The position numbers and the translations under genes are program-made. Below the pieces are notes generated by a model that saw only the letters and a list, made by a program, of their open reading frames with translations, was not told where the DNA came from and searched no databases. From NCBI RefSeq assembly GCF_932294415.1, contig NC_065538.1:76459834-76523833 (forward strand): a DNA stretch of 64,000 nucleotides, given 5' to 3'. This DNA comes from Quercus robur (Eukaryota; Streptophyta; Magnoliopsida; Fagales; Fagaceae). Within the stretch, counting starts at the first letter, position 1. Every line of letters starts with the position of its first letter. Below, one piece after another: positions 33,426 to 44,560 of the stretch.

Positions 33426-35798
33426 TTATAAATAATCCATCCGAGCAATCGACTGGGAATTAGGGAACTCCGATGGCGCTTTCGTGTACTTGGTTTCCCC
33501 ATAGGCTTGAGTCTGAGGACCATGCAATGCCTTGGTTCTGTCCAAAATTTTTTGTTTGGTTTCCCCAGAGGCTTGAGTCCGAGGACCATGCAATGCCTTG
33601 GTTCTGTCCAAAACTTGCATGCTTCTTTTTAAGTAGTTGGTTTCCCTAGAGGCTTGGGTCCGAGGACCATGCAAGGCCTTGGTTCTGTCCAAAACTTGTA
33701 TTCTTCCTTTTAAGTAGTTGGTTTCCCCAGAGGCTTGGGTCCGAGGACCATGCAAGGCCTTGGTTCTGTCCAAAACTTGTATGATTCTTTTTAAGTAGTT
33801 GGTTTCCCCAGAGGCTTGGGTCCGAGGACCATGCAAGGCCTTGGTTCTGTCCAAAACTTGCATGCTTCTTTTTAAGTAATTGGTTTCCCCAGAGGCTTGG
33901 GTCCGAGGACCATGCAAGGCCTTGGTTCTGTCCAAAACTTGCATGCTTCTTTTTAAGTAGTTGGTTTCCCCAGAGGCTTGAGTCCGAGGACCATGCAGGG
34001 CCTTGGTTCTGTCCAAAACTTGTATGATTCTTTTTAAGTAGTTGGTTTCCCCAGAGGCTTGGGTCCGAGGACCATGCAAGGCCTTGGTTCTGTCCAAAAC
34101 TTGCATGCTTCTTTTTAAGTAGTTGGTTTCCCCAGAGGCTTGGGTCCGAGGACCATGCAAGGCCTTGGTTCTGTCCAAAACTTGTATGATTCTTTTTAAG
34201 TAGTTGGTTTCCCCAGAAGCTTGGGTCCGAGGACCATGCAAGGCCTTGGTTCTGTCCAAAACTTGCATGCTTCTTTTTAAGTAGTTGGTTTCCCCAGAGG
34301 CTTGGGTCCGAGGACCATGCAAGGCCTTGGTTCTGTCCAAAACTTGCATGATTCTTTTTAAGTAGTTGGTTTCCCCAGAGGCTTGGGTCCGAGGACCATG
34401 CAAGGCCTTGGCTCTGTCCAAAACTTGCATGATTCTTTTTAAGTAGTTGGTTTCCCCAGAGGCTTGGGTCCGAAGACCATGCAAGGCTTTGGTTCTGTCC
34501 AAAACTTGCATGCTTCTTTTTAAGTAGTTGGTTTTCCCAGAGGCTTGGGTCCGAGGACCATGCAAGGCCTTGGTTCTGTCCAAAACTTGCATGCTTCTTT
34601 TTAAGTAGTTGGTTTCCCCAGAGGCTTGGGTCCGAGGACCATGCAAGGCCTTGGTTCTGTCCAAAACTTGTATGATTCTTTTTAAGTAGTTGGTTTCCCC
34701 AGAGGCTTGGGTCCGAGGACTATGCAAGGCCTTGGTTCTGTCCAAAACTTGCATGCTTCTTTTTAAGTAGTTGGTTTCCCCAGAGGCTTGGGTCCGAGGA
34801 CCATGCAAGGCCTTGGTTCTGTCCAAAACTTGCATGCTTCTTTTTAAGTAGTTGGTTTCCTCAGAGGCTTGGGTCCGAGGACCATGCAAGGCCTTGGTTC
34901 TGTCCAAAACTTGCATGCTTCTTTTTAAGTAGTTGGTTTCCCCAGAGGCTTGGGTCCGAGGACCATGCAAGGCCTTGGTTCTGTCCAAAACTTGCATGCT
35001 TCTTTTTAAGTAGTTGGTTTCCCTAGAGGCTTGGGTCCGAGGACCATGCAAGGCCTTGGTTCTGTCCAAAACTTGCATGATTCTTTTTAAGTAGTTGGTT
35101 TCCCCAGAGGCTTGGGTCCGAGGACCATGCAAGGCCTTGGCTCTGTCCAAAACTTGCATGATTCTTTTTAAGTAGTTGGTTTCCCCAGAGGCTTGGGTCC
35201 GAGGACCATGCAAGGCCTTGGTTCTGTCCAAAACTTGCATGCTTCTTTTTAAGTAGTTGGTTTCCTCAGAGGCTTGGGTCCGAGGACCATGCAAGGCCTT
35301 GGTTCTGTCCAAAACTTGCATGCTTCTTTTTAAGTAGTTGGTTTCCCCAGAGGCTTGGGTCCGAGGACCATGCAAGGCCTTGGTTCTGTCCAAAACTTGT
35401 ATGATTCTTTTTAAGTAGTTGGTTTCCCCAGAGGCTTGGGTCCGAGGACCATGCAAGGCCTTGGTTCTGTCCAAAACTTGCATGCTTCTTTTTAAGTAGT
35501 TGGTTTCCCCAGAGGCTTGGGTCCGAGGACCATGCAAGGCCTTGGTTCTGTCCAAAACTTGCATGCTTCTTTTTAAGTAGTTGGTTTCCGCAGAGGCTTG
35601 GGTCCGAGGACCATGCAAGGCCTTAGTTCTGTCCAAAACTTGCATGCTTCTTTTTAAGTAGTTGGTTTCCCCAGAGGCTTGGGTCCGAGGACCATGCAAG
35701 GCCTTGGTTCTGTCCAAAACTTGCATGCTTCTTTTTAAGTAGTTGGTTTCCCTAGAGGCTTGGGTCCGAGGACCATGCAAGGCCTTGGTTCTGTCCAA
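33426..35798 (-). CDS. 790-codon repetitive open frame from an 81-bp array
   Basis: About 29 copies of a 27-residue unit, consensus around VLDRTKALHGPRTQASGETN followed by YLKRSMQ. Variation is limited to a few positions (S/I before M or I, G/R/E/A before ETNY, and isolated changes). The unit is basic and has no known fold that I recognise. The frame lies on the sense strand of the element, about 260 bp downstream of the primer-binding site, where gag would be. The first in-frame ATG falls in the second unit; 35798 itself is TTG, and a stop lies upstream. Whether it is translated is unknown. A recent array with an 81-bp period stays open by default if one unit is open. Confidence 0.4.
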   Translation of the reverse strand: MDRTKALHGPRTQASRETNYLKRSMQVLDRTKALHGPRTQASGETNYLKRSMQVLDRTKALHGPRTQASAETNYLKRSMQVLDRTKALHGPRTQASGETNYLKRSMQVLDRTKALHGPRTQASGETNYLKRIIQVLDRTKALHGPRTQASGETNYLKRSMQVLDRTKALHGPRTQASEETNYLKRSMQVLDRTKALHGPRTQASGETNYLKRIMQVLDRAKALHGPRTQASGETNYLKRIMQVLDRTKALHGPRTQASRETNYLKRSMQVLDRTKALHGPRTQASGETNYLKRSMQVLDRTKALHGPRTQASEETNYLKRSMQVLDRTKALHGPRTQASGETNYLKRSMQVLDRTKALHSPRTQASGETNYLKRIIQVLDRTKALHGPRTQASGETNYLKRSMQVLDRTKALHGPRTQASGKTNYLKRSMQVLDRTKALHGLRTQASGETNYLKRIMQVLDRAKALHGPRTQASGETNYLKRIMQVLDRTKALHGPRTQASGETNYLKRSMQVLDRTKALHGPRTQASGETNYLKRIIQVLDRTKALHGPRTQASGETNYLKRSMQVLDRTKALHGPRTQASGETNYLKRIIQVLDRTKALHGPRTQASGETNYLKRSMQVLDRTKALHGPRTQASGETNYLKRSMQVLDRTKALHGPRTQASGETNYLKRIIQVLDRTKALHGPRTQASGETNYLKGRIQVLDRTKALHGPRTQASRETNYLKRSMQVLDRTKALHGPRTQASGETKQKILDRTKALHGPQTQAYGETKYTKAPSEFPNSQSIARMDYL

Positions 35799-35815
35799 AA
35801 CTTGTATGATTCTTT
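33480..35815. repeat. 81-bp tandem array, about 29 units
   Basis: The plus-strand unit runs TTGGTTTCCCCAGAGGCTTG, GGTCCGAGGACCATGCAAGG, CCTTGGTTCTGTCCAAAACT, then TGCATGCTTCTTTTTAAGTAG. Units are nearly identical. Two alternating forms of the spacer (TGCATGCTTC and TGTATGATTC/TGCATGATTC) point to amplification in multi-unit blocks. The leftmost units (33480-33620) are the most diverged and one is shortened. Confidence 0.95.
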
Positions 35816-36041
35816 ACTTGCTTATTATTCCGAAGGTTTTGCTCCCCGAATAAGGTGGAGGAAGTCGGCCTGATGTTTGAAGCCCCTAGGCTTGCCCATG
35901 TCGTTGACACCGTGGAACGTAGCCCCTAGTGGGAGCCTATGTTGGAATAGCAACAATGTGTCGCCGGTGATACAGGCATCCTCATAGTCCCTTGTTCGAC
36001 AGAAGCTCAACCTCGCCACCGCTCGAGCTAACACGCAAGCC

Positions 36042-36061
36042 TCCCCACAGACGGCGCCAAT
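36042..36061 (-). other. Primer-binding site of the LTR retrotransposon
   Basis: The minus strand directly inside the right LTR reads ATTGGCGCCGTCTGTGGGGA. The TGGCGCCG core matches the 3' end of plant tRNA-Asp, the primer used by Tat/Athila-type elements; the rest diverges. Confidence 0.75.
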
Positions 36062-36673
36062 TGTAAGCTCACGATTTGCGTTAAACCTCTGTTGGGTTGG
36101 GTTCGCACGTAAATGGGCCCATACAATATCATTTGTAGAGAGTGGGATCGAAAGGCTAAGCCATGTTTACCCGGCTGTGTTTTTGTTAAGATATTTATGA
36201 ATGATCTAGAGGTATTCACCATTTTGGCCCTTTTCTCTGGGAGGATCCGCCCCCCTCCTTTAGGTTGCATATTTTCCTTTTATATTAGCATGCGTTCAAT
36301 TTCCTTCGTCCACGTGTAGGGTCGAACTTTCCAAGACTGATACTTGTCCCATCAGTTTCAGACCCGAGTTGTTGGGAGTGGTTGAGTGGGCTAAAGAAAC
36401 ACGACCCTGTAAGAGGCAAAGCTCTGTCTAGGGCAGGTAGTATGGGCAGCCTTTCCTAGATATTTTTAGACTTCTTACAAGATTATCCCTATGCCGCTTT
36501 TGCCCCTTTCCTTAGTGTAGCTCTGGGCCATCCGAGGGCTGTACCCTCCTCGGCGCCTTCTCTGGCCCATTGGTGCTTTGCGTTATTGGGCTTGGACTAC
36601 TATCTTCTTCGGCTTGGGCCTTAAGTCTTCCTGTGAATAGGTGGATCTGGCCCAATTGTTGTCGGGCCCCACA
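36062..36673 (-). repeat. 5' LTR of the minus-strand element
   Basis: 612 bp and nearly identical to 30990-31601. The minus strand reads TGTGGGGCCCGAC ... GTGAGCTTACA and contains TATAAAAGG as a probable promoter box. Confidence 0.92.
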
Positions 36674-36678
36674 GTTTC

Positions 36679-38295
36679 CATGTTTGGAAATTTTTTATAT
36701 ATTTTTATAGTTGTTTTACACTGTAGTTTTTTTGATATCGCAAAATCATCTTGATTTCCAAGTTATGGTTGTTTATGAAATTTCTATATAATTTAGAGAA
36801 ATCTTGTTGGTTGTATTTATTTGATAATAACTTAGCATTGTAATTAGTTGATTGTGGTTGTGGGAGTTCGGTATATAGTTTGGAATGAGGTTGTGTTTTT
36901 CTTTTCTTTTCTTAAGGTGCAGAGTCCTTTGTGGCTAGCTACTGAAAATGTTATAGTTTCTTTGTAATTAGCTTTGTTTTGTGCTATGTGCTATGTGTTT
37001 TTGGATATTAAATTTTATTTCTTGTTTATTCATATATGTTTTGGAATGTTAATTTATTTAGATTTGTGAAGATTATAGTTGCACAATTGACAAATGTGAA
37101 TGTACAAATTGTATTTTGAACAATTACTCAAGCTATAGACAATGAATGATGAATGGATGGATTTAATTATGTAAAGTTGTAATTTGAACAATTTCTAACC
37201 ATAGGTGGAATTAGAAGCATGATAAATATATATATATTTTTTGTTTAGTTGATTTTTGGAGATATAAGAATTTGATAATACAATTTTTTTGGATCCCAAG
37301 CTAAAAACCTTGACTTGAGCTTAAGTTTGAGCTTGATATTAAGCTTGAGTTTAGCTTGACTAACTCATCAAGACAAGCCGAGCCGAGCTCAAGCTTTTTG
37401 ACATTCTCATAAGCTCGAGTTCAAACATTGTTTTTAGGCTTGTCTCGAACTCAAGCCAAACTTGAGCATTTGATTTTTACTGATGAGCCTAGCTCAAACA
37501 CACACTACTTAGCAAAGTTTGGCTCGTTTACAACCCTATTTACACCTTATTAACTCACTTTGAAACTAACCATGGCATACACTTTACTGATCATACCACC
37601 ATCGCAACAGTTTGTCTAATATTACTTCAATAGGCTCATAAATTCGAATGGCTATTGAGTTTGAATCATTGAGGTCAAAATTTTTGGGTTTATGGTCTTG
37701 AATTATGCTTCATGTGTGAGGAGACTTTATAGCTCACATGCAATGAGATTTCATGGTGTGAGCGCAAACTAATTTTTGCCGACTTGAGAGGTCAAATTTT
37801 CTGGGTTTACAATCTTGAATTAAGCTTTGTATGTGAGGAGACTTCATGGCTTGCCAGAGGAGAGTTTGTTGTTTGCAGAGGCTTTGCAGTTCGCACTCGA
37901 GGTGGATTACTTTGTATTCAAGCTCACAGAGATTTCGTAAGGTTTTCACTATTTATAGTGGGTCTTTATTAGGTTTTCAGTTTGGGGGTAACATACCTCT
38001 CATCTTCCTCCTCCTTCTCTAAAGGGGTTGTCTAAGACAATTTTCTGAATCGGTTGAGAAGATGGGTAGCAAAGAGAAGAATTGTTTCACAAAAATAGTC
38101 GGGTAGCAAGTCGAAGGAATTAAAAACGCTAAAATTATTTATTATTATTTTTTAAATGGATGATGTGGAAAATTGTGAGAGATGCAAAGCTTACGTGGCA
38201 TGCTCTCAAAAGGTCAATAAAAGTAAAAGGCTTTGGTTATATAGTGTTTATAGATTAATTATGTGGCCACATTTAGAATTCGAGTTAATTTCAAT
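36679..38295. other. AT-rich spacer with small repeats
   Basis: At 37290-37560 it is rich in AAGCTTGAG and GCCGAGCC motifs like those near 29265-29520. About 37675-37860 holds two imperfect units of roughly 120 bp (GTCTTGAATTATGCTT and ATCTTGAATTAAGCTT). No gene is supported. Confidence 0.45.
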
Positions 38296-38540
38296 GAAAC
38301 TCGAGTTTTAGAGATTTGAGTTCTAAATGTGACCACATAACTAATATAGTATGTTTCAATATTAGTCACATAACCAATATATTTGCAAAATTAACTTAAT
38401 AAGCCAAAAAACCTGTGGGCATTGTATTGAGTATTGATAATTTTGCTACAAATTTTACACAGAAAATATTTATAAATTGACATGACAATAAGTATGAGTT
38501 GTGAGAATTCAAAAACACACTAAATTTAGTAAACATATGT

Positions 38541-38645
38541 TTGTGGGTTCTAGTTAGCTCAACTAGTAAAGTTTTTTGCTGTTGATTAAGAGAACTGTGA
38601 TTCAAACTTTGTCTACACCAATTGTATATATCTATGTAGTAGTGA
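38541..38645 (+). mobile_element. SINE-like segment, unit 1 copy
   Basis: An A-box-like TAGCTCAACTAGTAAAG and a B-box-like TGATTCAAACTTTG are spaced as in tRNA-derived SINEs, followed by TCTACACCAATTG. No poly-A tail or target duplication remains. The copy at 54071-54178 came from the segmental duplication, not from a second insertion. Confidence 0.5.
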
Positions 38646-39438
38646 TGTTTATAGGGAAGATGTTAAAAGTAGTATTACAAATTTAATACATAAAATTTAC
38701 AAAGTGATATAACAATAAATGTCATAATTTATAACAGTAATGCTACAACTGACAGTTATAAACTATTTTATAACATTTTAAAAAACTCTTAATGTGTCAA
38801 ATTCTTACTAGTTTTCATCTAAGTCCACTACTAACATCACATTTTACTTTTCAATAATCATCCACCATGTCAATAGTTTGTAAAATAGTTTGTGACTTTA
38901 CATTACTTAATTTGTATTCCTAGCATCATTTTTTTTTTATATGAACACAACAAATTCTCACAAATTTTTACAATAGTTGGAGATGTCAACCCACCATAAG
39001 TCAAACTAAAATAAAATAAAATAAAGATATATTATACCTAAATCTACCACAACCCAAAACAAGGATATTGTGGGATTTTGTGGTGTCGCTTGACTTTCTC
39101 AAGATAAAAATGGTATCTTATTATGTGTGGTAGGATGTATTGAGTTTTAAGTAAAAAACTAATGTGATAATATCTTATTGGATGTTGTAAAACATAAGTT
39201 TTATATCATATCCTTACCAAATTCAAACTTATATTAATTAACCAAGAGTTGACACGTTTAAAAGTTATGGCCTTACAATTATCATTTGATATATATGAGC
39301 GGTTGTAAAAAGTGATTCAAAGTGTTGTTGTCATCGTTTGAAATATTCTCATACAAACATACATACACCATCTAAAAAAGCAATTTGTTACAAAATATTC
39401 CTCCCCCTCCCCTCTAAAACTATCACATATATAACCAA

Positions 39439-39472
<34 letters not shown>

Positions 39473-39696
39473 AAATTAAATGACATTGTTATTACTAGGG
39501 GTGTGCAGCCAACCCACCAACCCATCAAAATTGACCCGCACCAACCCAACCCGCTTGGTTGGGTCGGTTTTTAGGGGTTGGTGGGTTGGGTTGGGTTATA
39601 ACAATTTTTTTAACAGTGGGTCGATTGTGTTTGGTGTTTGGATCATAACAATCATAAACCTACCTAACTTGACCCGACCCACCTATATATTTAAAA

Positions 39697-40936
39697 GGGG
39701 AAATTACACTTTACCTACCTACAGTTTGCGTGAAAAACACTTTGCCCACTTGTAGTTTAAAAATTGGCACTTTACCTACCTAATGTAAGCTCTTTTAGTC
39801 TCCTGTTACCCACCTTTATTAAAAACATGGGTAAATTTATATTTTTGCTACCCTTTTATATATATCTCTCTCAAAACATAAAAAATGAAAAAAAAAAAAA
39901 TCAATGGAAAAGAAGATCTAAAAGCTAGGTTTTGTAAAAATTAAAACCTAACTTTTAGATCTTCTTTTCATGTTTCAACTTTAAGTTGTTCTTCTTCATG
40001 CTAGATGAAATAGCTAATATTTGAGCATCATTGTTAAATTTCAGAAATCCACTTTGGTGGTTAGATTTTCTACGGTCTTGATAGGCTTTCTCTTGCCCCC
40101 TAAGAACTCTCTGATGTAAACATTCACATTCCCAGGTTATGGTAACTTCATAGTAATTACAATTTCACTTTGAAGGACTTGTGGCTTGCTATGTACTGCT
40201 CACTCTCTCTCGTAAAAAGACTTTAATTGAAATTCCCTTTTTTTTTTTAAAGGAAAATTGGAACTGAGGAACCAACAGCGTTTGCTATTTTCCACCACCT
40301 CAACTATAGACCTTCGTCAAACAAACATAAATGTCATGTTTGTTACCATCACCTCCAATACCAACGGAACCACCACGAACATTTTCAATCTCAACTGGAA
40401 AGCAAGCTCCATATCATTACCATTTTCTCGTTGCCAAAACCAATGGACATTAGCATAAACATCTCTAGATTCTCTACAACCTGCAAGATATTTATGAAAT
40501 CGATAAAAAGTGCATTTCCATGGAACTAAACTGAATTTATTAGACCATTTGAAGAATCCTCTGCATTTGCATCTACAAGTCTTAAATATTCAAGACATCC
40601 AGGCAACAATTTAGTGCTACTCCTCGCAACAAGGTCTTCATCAGCTTCAACATTCTTGTGGTCTATCTTTTTTGATCTAAATTAAAAGTTAGGTTTTAAT
40701 TTTTACAAAACCTAACTTTTAAATTTTCACTTCTCTTGATTTTTTAGTTTTTTATGTTTTGAGAGAAGAGATATATGAAAGGGTAGAAAAAATACAAATT
40801 TATCCTGTTTTTAACAGAGGTGGGTAACGAAAGACAAACAGAGCCTACCTTAAATAGATAAAGTACCAATTTTTAAACCACAGGTAGACAAAATGTTTTT
40901 CGTACAAACTACAGGTGAGTAAAGTGTAATTTCCCC
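39697..40936. mobile_element. Mutator-type MITE nested in the hAT, perfect 9-bp TSD
   Basis: It starts GGGGAAATTACACTTTACC and ends GTAAAGTGTAATTTCCCC. The arms are inverted complements over roughly 250 bp, including TTTTAACAGAGGTGGGTAAC-like and AAACCTAACTTTTA-like parts. A perfect 9-bp duplication, TATTTAAAA, flanks it (39688-39696 and 40937-40945), the Mutator signature. The 700-bp centre is not terminal repeat and contains coding-like sequence, so it may be a Pack-MULE. Confidence 0.93.
40317..40589 (-). pseudogene. Coding-like fragment inside the MULE
   Basis: A 90-codon minus-strand open stretch without its own ATG at the start. It reads TCRCKCRGFFKWSNKFSLVP, then WKCTFYRFHKYLAGCRESRD and VYANVHWFWQRENGNDMELA. 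It is rich in Cys, Trp and charged residues, unlike random AT-rich frames. CxCxxFFKW faintly recalls a GRF-type zinc finger. An adjacent frame reads NVEADEDLVARSSTKLLPGC (near 40650). These could be exons captured from a host gene. I cannot name the parent. Confidence 0.4.
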
Positions 40937-41400
40937 TATTTAAAATTTAAATTATATATATATATATATTTAATATATTTTTAAAAAAATATTATATAAT
41001 TAATAATTTTTTTAATTAATTTTTTCCCTATTCGGCTCATCCTATATAAAACTTAATTACCTCACAAACCCTAACAGTCTTATTTCTCTATCTGTTGCCT
41101 CCCACTCATCTCCTATTTGTTTATAAGTTAAAACTGAGTTAAGATATTAGTTTATGTATATTTTGTTTATAACTAAGTTGGAATACTAGTTTATGTATAT
41201 TTTGTTTATCAGCTTAGGTGGCAGGTGTGATATTTTTTTTCTTGCTCAATTTAATAATAATAGTAACAAAAAAAAATTGTCCAACCCGTAGGTTCAACTC
41301 GATCCATGTGGAGTGTTTGGGTTGGGTTGGGTTGGATTTTTGTGATGGGTTGGGTTAAAAAATTCCCTCAACGCGACTCATGCACACCCTTAGTTATTAC

Positions 41401-41995
41401 ATAGCTATCATTTTTTTTTCTTTTGTTTTCATGCCTTCTTCTTTTCTCATGTGGTGGAGTGGAAACTTCCATTACAACTTTTGACTCATTGTTTACTTAA
41501 CATATTTGGATAGAAGAACTAGTTTAATTCATTTTGCCAAAGTGATGGACTATGTGGACCAAAATTAAACTTTATGAATTAATTTGGCAATGGAAGTAGA
41601 AGTTAAGGACAAGAATGAAGTTTACCTTTGTTTACACCACTAAATGGTTTTGATTACAACAATCAACAACCCAAAAGTGAAATTAACTTGTATATGTAAT
41701 GGTTTTGGAGTCGGTATTCTACTTCCCAAAAGGCAAGGTGAGAGATTGAAGGAGCATCCAAATCACGAGCTTTATACTTTAGAGAATGGGCAAAATTTAA
41801 GTAAGTTTGCCCTTAGTTAAACAATTAATATGATTTCCATTTAAATTCAAGTATATGATTGTATTGACCAATGAAAAATTATTGAATTATGTGTGTTATT
41901 TCATGTATGTGTATATGTTTATACTTATGTTTATATAGCAAAAGTTACCTTTAAAGTCAAATCCTCATTCTATCACTAAGGAAAAAAAATAATGC

Positions 41996-42033
<38 letters not shown>

Positions 42034-43860
42034 CCATATAAACGATTAAAACAGCTAGAGATGTGACTTATTAGAAATTGGGTGGATGTATCAAAAAAAA
42101 AAAAAAAGAAGTAATTGGGTGGATATTGTAAAAACAAACAATGAGATACAAAAATTCATCATAAGCTTAGGATGAATTAAATAAAGACTATCAATTTGTT
42201 ACATGAATATTTGATTTTGAATTTCATATCAATATAATTGATTGCCCCAATCCCTTAATTTACTCCAACCAATCAATTACTTGATTTTTGCCTTCAATTT
42301 GGGGAAAGTAAATACTTTCTAACATGTATGTTCATTTAATAGTTTTGAGGCACGTACAAGACCCGGTATAAATCACCATTTAGTTATTCACTTTATTTAT
42401 TTTTATTTTTTTGTAAGCTGTTACACCAAGTCGCTTTCCTTGTGAGCAGTGACATAAATTACATACATTATACATTGACCTACTATATAGTCAAGTTTTT
42501 AGATTAAACTCTAATCCTGTAATGTGTTGCACATCATGAGTTTTATTATAATTCCCATTATTGTTAATATTAAGATTTACCTGGCTAGGTACCTTGACAT
42601 TGACATCTTAACCATAATTAAATTACTATTCTTTTCAAGGTCTCATAGTCAAGATATGTGGAACGTATATAATATCCAGTTTTTATGTGCAAGATACTAC
42701 TTTAAAGCAAGGCCAATAATTAACTCAAACCCAAGCGATTTTTTATTTTCTATAAAAAGAAAAAAAGCGAATGAGAATGTAAGATATAGACAATAACATT
42801 TTTTTTTTAATATTGAAGTTCTACAACCAAAAATTATTTATGTATAAACACATCATTTTTTAGATGTATAAATGTGTATTATTTATTATGTCTTCTTGGA
42901 ATTCTTCAATATATAAAGGTGCTTCCTTAGATTTTTATATATATATTTTTTAAATTTAATATGTGCAAACATGTATTAGCTGTCATGTAACTTTAATTAT
43001 TTGAAAATAAGTGCAGACATTGTTGAAAATTAATATGCAAAATTTACATTTGTCAATTTAAACTATTAAATCAATTATAAAACTATATAATAATAAAAAT
43101 TATTTTTATTGATAAAAAAATGTTATAGAATAAACTAGTTAACAAAATAACATTAAAAAAAAAAAATCTTTATTATTATCTTTCAAGACTCATTAAAATT
43201 GCTCTTCTTTATTAATTTTTGTATATAAAAAAACTAAATTTTAAGTCACTAGGGTATATACATATTGTTGAATGTAATGCTTTTTTTCATATGTATGCAT
43301 ATATGTATGTGTATGCTGATGTTTATGTAGTTTTACATTGTGAAATTTGCCCTGTAGAGCCAATCCTCACTCTATCACTTATTGGAATTTGATAATTTTG
43401 TTAATAAAAGCAATGAGATACATAATGTTGATTTCGATTGTTGATTTCAATGTGCTTCAAAAAAATCACAATGCCTCATACATTTTAGCTCGATAAATGA
43501 TTAAATAAATTTAGAAATGAGACTCATTAGTATTGACTAATTGGATGTAAGTTTTGGAAAACAAAGTAAAGAGGTATAGAAATTCATCTTAAGCTTAGGA
43601 TGAATATAAAAAAAGTGTTCTAAAAGTTGTGGGCACTCACATACAAATAATAATAACAATGCAAAAGGGGGAAAATTATAAAATTAATTCATTGAACATT
43701 ATTTAATTGAAGATTTGTAAAAATTGTAAAGCTCTAATTTAAGAACACACTTCCTCTTGGTATGAAGGTTCTTGAGCCAATAAATCCAAATAAAATTTTC
43801 ATATTCACTCAAATCCAAAAAACATTCACAAACTACAATTATATACACTTTTAGACAAAC
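41401..43860. other. F-box 3'-flank relic and AT-rich DNA in unit 1
   Basis: 41430-41830 resembles the sequence downstream of F-box genes (CCAAAAGGCAAGGTGAGAG; ACGAGCTTTATACTTTAGAG), with relatives at 44795-45140 and 56930-57310. A TA microsatellite lies at about 41998-42030. A segment near 41985-42190 recurs in diverged form at 43470-43620. No gene is supported. Confidence 0.5.
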
Positions 43861-44184
43861 ACACACATGAGCAGTGACTCTCTCAGATACACACACATAG
43901 AGCGAGAGAGAAGCAAATCTAAGGAACCCATGGCAAATCCTAGAGAGAAGTGGATCCACCTATGTGCTCACCACCACTGCCACCAACGACAGTGCTTCCC
44001 CTCCCCCCCAATCTCTTTCCTCTTAAACCTCACTCTCTCTCTCTCTCTCTCTCTCGTGTTGGCCTATACCCATGGCGGAGCCTCTTTGCCCGCCTCTCTT
44101 CTTTTGGCACCAAACCACCTCCACTTCTACAATTTCTCTCTTAAACCCTCTTTGTTTTCTATGATCTACATTGAACTCATGGCC

Positions 44185-44236
<52 letters not shown>

Positions 44237-44560
44237 CGATCTTGTTTTGTATTTGCTGTGATCTGTGGGATTTAATTTGTACTTGTTTTAATTTCAAACA
44301 ATTTGGTTTGTAATTGTTTAGAATTTCATTTGTAATGTCCATCCTTTTTTGAAACGCTACTTTTTTTTATTCGTTTTATGTTTGTTCTTGTCTAAAAATG
44401 TGTTTAAATAGTGAAAATAGAGAGGTGGGTTACGAGAGACTAACAGAGCTAATCTCAAGTAGGTAAAGTGTCAAGTTTTGAATCACGAGTAGGTAAGGTG
44501 AAAAGGTACTTAACCATAGGTGGGTTTACTATAAGTTTCCCTTTTTGGAACGATTGTGCC
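43861..44560. repeat. TC microsatellites and truncated MITE arm
   Basis: TC runs lie at about 44032-44055 and 44186-44234, separated by CT-rich DNA whose frames read as Leu/Ser repeats and are not genes. 44395-44545 (GAGAGGTGGGTTACGAGAGACTAACAGAGC-like) matches one arm of the MITE family at 39697-40936, without the other arm. Confidence 0.6.

Larger units (their letters stand above)
30990..36673 (-). mobile_element. Young non-autonomous Ty3-type LTR retrotransposon (5684 bp)
   Basis: Two 612-bp LTRs (30990-31601 and 36062-36673) differ at three positions by eye. A perfect 5-bp duplication, GTTTC, flanks the element (30985-30989 and 36674-36678). Minus orientation is shown by a primer-binding site next to the right LTR (TTGGCGCCGTCTGTGGGGA), a purine-rich tract next to the left LTR (GAGGGGCTATTG) and a TATAAAAGG box on the minus strand of the LTRs. 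The PBS resembles that of Tat-lineage elements. The 4.46-kb interior has no gag or pol domain. It consists of two tandem arrays and unique filler, so the element depends on others to move. Confidence 0.93.
39496..41392. mobile_element. hAT-type element (1897 bp) with 8-bp TSD
   Basis: The terminal inverted repeats are TAGGGGTGTGCA at the left and TGCACACCCTTA at the right (one mismatch). A perfect 8-bp duplication, GTTATTAC, flanks it (39488-39495 and 41393-41400). The subterminal regions are rich in CCAACCC and GGGTTGGGTTGG. There is no transposase. The paralogous site in unit 2 (about 55462-55470) carries a single GTTATTAC, an empty site. A Mutator-type MITE is nested inside. Confidence 0.93.

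Noticed and set aside
33480-35815. CRISPR-like array of regular repeats
   Set aside because: Units are directly adjacent 81-bp tandem repeats with no unique spacers, in a plant LTR element.
29265-37560. GCCGAGC-rich stretches at 29265 and 37290 as the two ends of one large transposon
   Set aside because: The similarity is weak, I could not match terminal repeats or a target duplication, and the intervening DNA has independent insertions.
43867-44313. 148-codon open frame with Leu/Ser runs
   Set aside because: Most of it is a TC microsatellite read as protein; no conserved domain.
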